Of a stretch of DNA of 8,989 nt, positions 6,105 to 8,989 are shown one piece after another (position 1 is the first letter of the stretch; the number at the start of each line of letters is the position of its first letter). The position numbers were made by a program, and so were the translations under genes. The stretch covers positions 1-8,989 of the forward strand of contig CAZIAK010000089.1 of NCBI GenBank assembly GCA_964537035.1, in the 5' to 3' direction. This DNA is from CAZIAK01 sp964537035. Its GTDB lineage: Bacteria > Planctomycetota > B15-G4. Below the pieces are notes generated by a model. That model saw only the letters and a program-made list of their open reading frames with translations. It had not been told where the DNA came from and searched no databases.

Positions 6105-8948
6105 ATGTCGTCCCGTTTCCCCATGGCAACACTTTGCTGCGCCTTGCTGGTCATGACCGGCACGGCAGGGCTGGTGGTGCACCTCGACAAGGGCCACGGC
6201 GCCCAGGTCACTCGGCCCGGCAGCGGCCTCTTCTGGAGCCTCATCGATCGGGACGAGCGCCTCGTGGCTGTGCCTGTGCCCAGCGACGGCCTGCCCCTGC
6301 AGCCAGGGCACCAGCTGGCCATCGATGGCCGAGATCAGCCGGGCAGTCGGCTCACCTCCCTCGACCTGACGCTGCGACGGGCGGGCAGGCAGTCGTCTTC
6401 CATCGATCTCTCCGTGCGCGAACAGGCCAGCGGGGCCTATCACCTGAAGGTGGTCCCCGGCGATCCGGTGGTGGCCTTCCTGACCCTGAGCCGCTCGGGC
6501 GGTCAAGACATCGAACTGGCCCGAGCCGAGCGCCAGGGCTGGATGCCCGACCCAACTGAGCCTTTCGAACTGTCGCTGACGCTCGACCGCGACCTCATCA
6601 CCCTCTCTCTCGGCGGACGTGAGCTGCTGTCCGTGAACGACGACACGCTCACCGGGGGCTTCACCAGGCTGTGGGCCGACGGCATCGACGTGCTGTCCCT
6701 GGCCCAGACCATCGACAGGAGCGAGCTCAACCCTGCCCAGCAGGACACCGCCATCAGCGATGACTTCGGCGCCTTCGCCGCACCGGGGAGCGACACGGAC
6801 CTGCTCTCGTCCGTGCTTGGGCTGGGGTTGGCCCTGCTGCTCTGCTGCGGCTGGTTGGCGGCGTTGTGCCACGTGTCCCCGCCTCCGGGTCTGCTCTTCG
6901 AAGCGGCGCTGAGGATGCTGGCCCTGCCCGGTCTCGTGCTCACCGTGTCGCTGTTTCGAGACGTGTCCTCCACCGCGCTGGGCGTGGTGGTCGGCATCGC
7001 CGCCCTGGTCGGACTCGCCCCGGCCCTGCTGCACCTGCGCCAAGCCCTCGGCGGCACGGTCGATGACGAACTCTCTGACGCCGCCAGCCCCAGCGCCTGG
7101 CTGCGGGTGGGCCTGGTCATCGTGGGACTGGCCATGTGGGTGGTGTTGAGCGCGGGCTCCACCCGCTCCACGGCCATGGAGCCGGTGCAGCTGCGCCAAG
7201 AGCGCTCGCTGGTGGGACTCAGCGACGCGTCGTTCGAACTGTCCGCGCCCCTCTCCCTGGGCATCGCCAACGGGCTGACCGTGCCCGGCCCGTATCACGG
7301 CACGATCCTGAACACGCGCTTCACCCTGGAGACAGACAGCCTGCTGGAGATCAGGCTGCGCAGCCAGGATCGCGTCGCCCAAGGTGTGGCCTTGTTGCTC
7401 TCCAGCGACGAGCGCATCTCATCGGGTTGGCGCGTCGAACAGGACGCCTCGTTCGGGCTTCTGGGTTCTCCCGCGCCGGTGCTGGAGGCGGGGCGCAGCT
7501 ACCAGCTCTCGATCAAGGCCACGGGCAACTCGTTCAGCGCCCGGCTCGACGACAGCCGCTTCGCCAGCGCCATGGAGCCCGACGCGCCCAGCGGCGCGGT
7601 GGTGCTGCTCACCCCCGCCGGTGGGGCCACCATCGAAGAGCTCACCGTGTCCCCCACTTTGGGCCGGCCCGCGCCTCTCGACATCAAGGCTCAGGGCATT
7701 CGCGCGGCCATCACGCCGGTACTGGCTCTGCTCATGCTCATGGTGTTGGCCACCCACGCCCTGCGCCGTCCGTTCTTGCGCGTGGCCGAACCCATCGCCT
7801 ATGCCTGGGTGCCCATCGCCCTGGCCTGCGCCCGCGCGGAGCCCGCGGGACATCTCTCGTGGACGGTGTGGCTCGCCGGTGCGGCCGCCACCCTGCCCTT
7901 GCTGCTGGTGCCTGCCCTGGTGCTGCCCAGCACGGTGAGCACCCGGCGGCGGCTGATCTTTCTGGCCATCGCCTTGGTGGCTGGCCCCAGCGCGCTGACC
8001 GCCACCCTGGGACCGCCGGAGCGAGCCGACCGCGCAGACGGGCCCGCGATCGAGGACTTCTCCGGCTTGCGCTTGAGCGAGGGCCTCGCCCACTACGAGC
8101 ATCCCCTGGTACGGCGCTTCAACAGCTGGTTGCGCGACCACTCGTTCCGCGGGCAGCAGGTGCCCATCGAGCGAGGTGCAAGCACTCAGCGCGTGCTCTG
8201 CATCGGCAGCTCCAGCACCTGGGGACACGGCCTACCAGAGAACAGCGGGCTCGACTGGCCCGCCCAGCTGCAGAAGCGGCTCAACGCTCAGGGCGAAGAT
8301 GGCGACGTGCAGGTGATCAACGGCGCCATCCGCGGCAGCACCAGCGGACGCATGCTCTTCTTTCTTGAAGAGGTCCTGCTGCAGTGGCGCCCTGACGTGA
8401 TCGTCGCCGACTTCGGCTACAACGACTCGGGCAGCTTGTCGATCTTGGATGACTACGCCTGGCTGCAGAAGTTCGCCAGCGAGACCTACGACCACGGCCC
8501 CCTGCGCAAGCTCGACATGTGGTGGCGCCGCACCCAGGGCGAGGCCCTGCTGGCCCAGCTCTGGCGCGCCGAGCACGAGGTCGACGGCGAGACCGGCAAG
8601 TCCTGGAAGCACTTGGCCAAGGGCCTGGGCCGCCTCAGCCCCGCCCAGGCCTTCGAGCGCAACCTGCGCACCATGGCCGAGCTGGCCAGCTCCGTCGGCG
8701 CCGACCTGATCCTGGTCAAAGAACCCATCCGCGAAGACGCCTCCCACCTCTGGAAGAAGGACTTCTCCAGAGTGATGGACAAGGTAGGCCGAGACCTGCA
8801 CCTCACAGTCGTCACCCCCGGCCCCACCATGGCCACCCAGGGAGGCGCCCGAGACTTCATGGACCTGGTCCACCTGCTCCCCGCCGGTCACAGAGCCCTG
8901 GCGACCATCCTGGAACCAGAAGTCACGCGGGTGCTGTCCGAGCGCTAG
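6105..8948 (+). CDS. Large membrane protein with two beta-rich extracytoplasmic domains and a C-terminal SGNH/GDSL hydrolase domain
   Basis: The 947-residue protein has an N-terminal hydrophobic segment (7-25), a soluble region (about 35-205), four helices (about 232-256, 267-284, 288-310, 332-350), a second soluble region (about 370-518), four more helices (about 532-552, 562-578, 586-608, 616-636) and a C-terminal catalytic domain from about 690. The two soluble regions look alike (FELSLTL at 154 and YQLSIKA at 466, each followed by a short-strand pattern) and resemble LamG/concanavalin-type jelly rolls; that fold is inferred. The hydrolase domain has all four SGNH blocks: GSSSTWG (701-707) with Ser703 as nucleophile, NGAIRG with Gly740, GYND (771-774) with Asn773, and DLVH (920-923) with Asp920 and His923. 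The usual Asp of the GDS motif is Ser702. Such enzymes remove or transfer acyl groups; the substrate is unknown. It starts at ATG 6105, with ATG 6123 as an alternative, and is divergent from the glycosyltransferase gene, 98 bases apart. Confidence 0.9.
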   Translation: MSSRFPMATLCCALLVMTGTAGLVVHLDKGHGAQVTRPGSGLFWSLIDRDERLVAVPVPSDGLPLQPGHQLAIDGRDQPGSRLTSLDLTLRRAGRQSSSIDLSVREQASGAYHLKVVPGDPVVAFLTLSRSGGQDIELARAERQGWMPDPTEPFELSLTLDRDLITLSLGGRELLSVNDDTLTGGFTRLWADGIDVLSLAQTIDRSELNPAQQDTAISDDFGAFAAPGSDTDLLSSVLGLGLALLLCCGWLAALCHVSPPPGLLFEAALRMLALPGLVLTVSLFRDVSSTALGVVVGIAALVGLAPALLHLRQALGGTVDDELSDAASPSAWLRVGLVIVGLAMWVVLSAGSTRSTAMEPVQLRQERSLVGLSDASFELSAPLSLGIANGLTVPGPYHGTILNTRFTLETDSLLEIRLRSQDRVAQGVALLLSSDERISSGWRVEQDASFGLLGSPAPVLEAGRSYQLSIKATGNSFSARLDDSRFASAMEPDAPSGAVVLLTPAGGATIEELTVSPTLGRPAPLDIKAQGIRAAITPVLALLMLMVLATHALRRPFLRVAEPIAYAWVPIALACARAEPAGHLSWTVWLAGAAATLPLLLVPALVLPSTVSTRRRLIFLAIALVAGPSALTATLGPPERADRADGPAIEDFSGLRLSEGLAHYEHPLVRRFNSWLRDHSFRGQQVPIERGASTQRVLCIGSSSTWGHGLPENSGLDWPAQLQKRLNAQGEDGDVQVINGAIRGSTSGRMLFFLEEVLLQWRPDVIVADFGYNDSGSLSILDDYAWLQKFASETYDHGPLRKLDMWWRRTQGEALLAQLWRAEHEVDGETGKSWKHLAKGLGRLSPAQAFERNLRTMAELASSVGADLILVKEPIREDASHLWKKDFSRVMDKVGRDLHLTVVTPGPTMATQGGARDFMDLVHLLPAGHRALATILEPEVTRVLSER

Positions 8949-8989
8949 CCCAGCAGCAAGAGCCTCAGCGATCACAGTCACCGTTGCCG

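Noticed and set aside
4795..6156. Long plus-strand open frame (453 codons) opposite the GT39-like gene
   Set aside because: The translation is rich in Gln, His, Arg and Pro with no domain or hydrophobic pattern, as expected for the antisense of a GC-rich membrane protein gene. The minus-strand product has clear family motifs.
5988..7382. Long minus-strand open frame (464 codons) opposite the SGNH membrane protein gene
   Set aside because: It has a His/Gln/Gly/Arg-rich antisense-type composition and no recognisable motif, while the plus strand encodes helices and leads into a convincing hydrolase domain.
8232..8981. Minus-strand open frame (249 codons) opposite the hydrolase domain
   Set aside because: The plus strand holds the SGNH catalytic blocks here; the antisense product is a Gly/Val/Gln-rich mirror without motifs.
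8949..8989. Tail after the SGNH gene, checked for a terminator or a new gene start
   Set aside because: The 41 bases contain no hairpin with a T-run, no promoter-like element and no credible start codon context.

Overview
The window looks like a scaffold piece from a high-GC bacterium, most likely a myxobacterium-like (Myxococcota, formerly Deltaproteobacteria) genome. The reasons are the strongly GC-biased third codon positions, long membrane proteins of unknown role, and a lipoprotein with an acidic low-complexity linker after its lipid-attached cysteine. This placement is inference from style, not from a marker gene. Two runs of exactly 100 N (1329-1428 and 4824-4923) are assembly gaps, each inside a gene for a polytopic membrane protein.

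Layout: (1) 2-532 (+), the 3' end of an unrecognised integral membrane protein. (2) 646-2417 (+), a YfhO-family membrane protein interrupted by the first gap. (3) 2524-3777 (+), a complete AAA_14/DUF4143 ATPase with a visibly AT-richer upstream region that carries a direct repeat and an imperfect dyad. (4) 3855-4598 (+), a lipid-anchored cyclophilin-type peptidyl-prolyl isomerase. (5) 4654-6006 (-), a GT-C fold (family 39 / PMT_2 type) glycosyltransferase interrupted by the second gap. It converges on the cyclophilin gene and diverges from (6) 6105-8948 (+), a 947-residue membrane protein with two similar beta-rich extracytoplasmic domains and a C-terminal SGNH/GDSL hydrolase domain. No intergenic stretch exceeds 120 bases. 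No tRNA, rRNA, CRISPR array, insertion sequence or transposase was seen.

How the genes work together: three of the six (YfhO-like, GT39-like, SGNH membrane protein) belong to families that act at the outer face of the inner membrane on lipid-linked sugars or cell-surface polymers. The cyclophilin is also predicted to be extracytoplasmic. A shared envelope theme is therefore plausible, but orientations and spacing show that they are not one operon, and the link is weak. The DUF4143 ATPase stands apart in function and probably in origin.

An obvious new system is not visible. The most useful leads are the divergent promoter at 6048-6075 with a perfect 6-bp dyad, the repeat-bearing control region upstream of the ATPase gene, the unusual architecture of the SGNH protein, and a recurring TATnnTCG element upstream of several genes, which for the YfhO gene would imply an almost leaderless mRNA.
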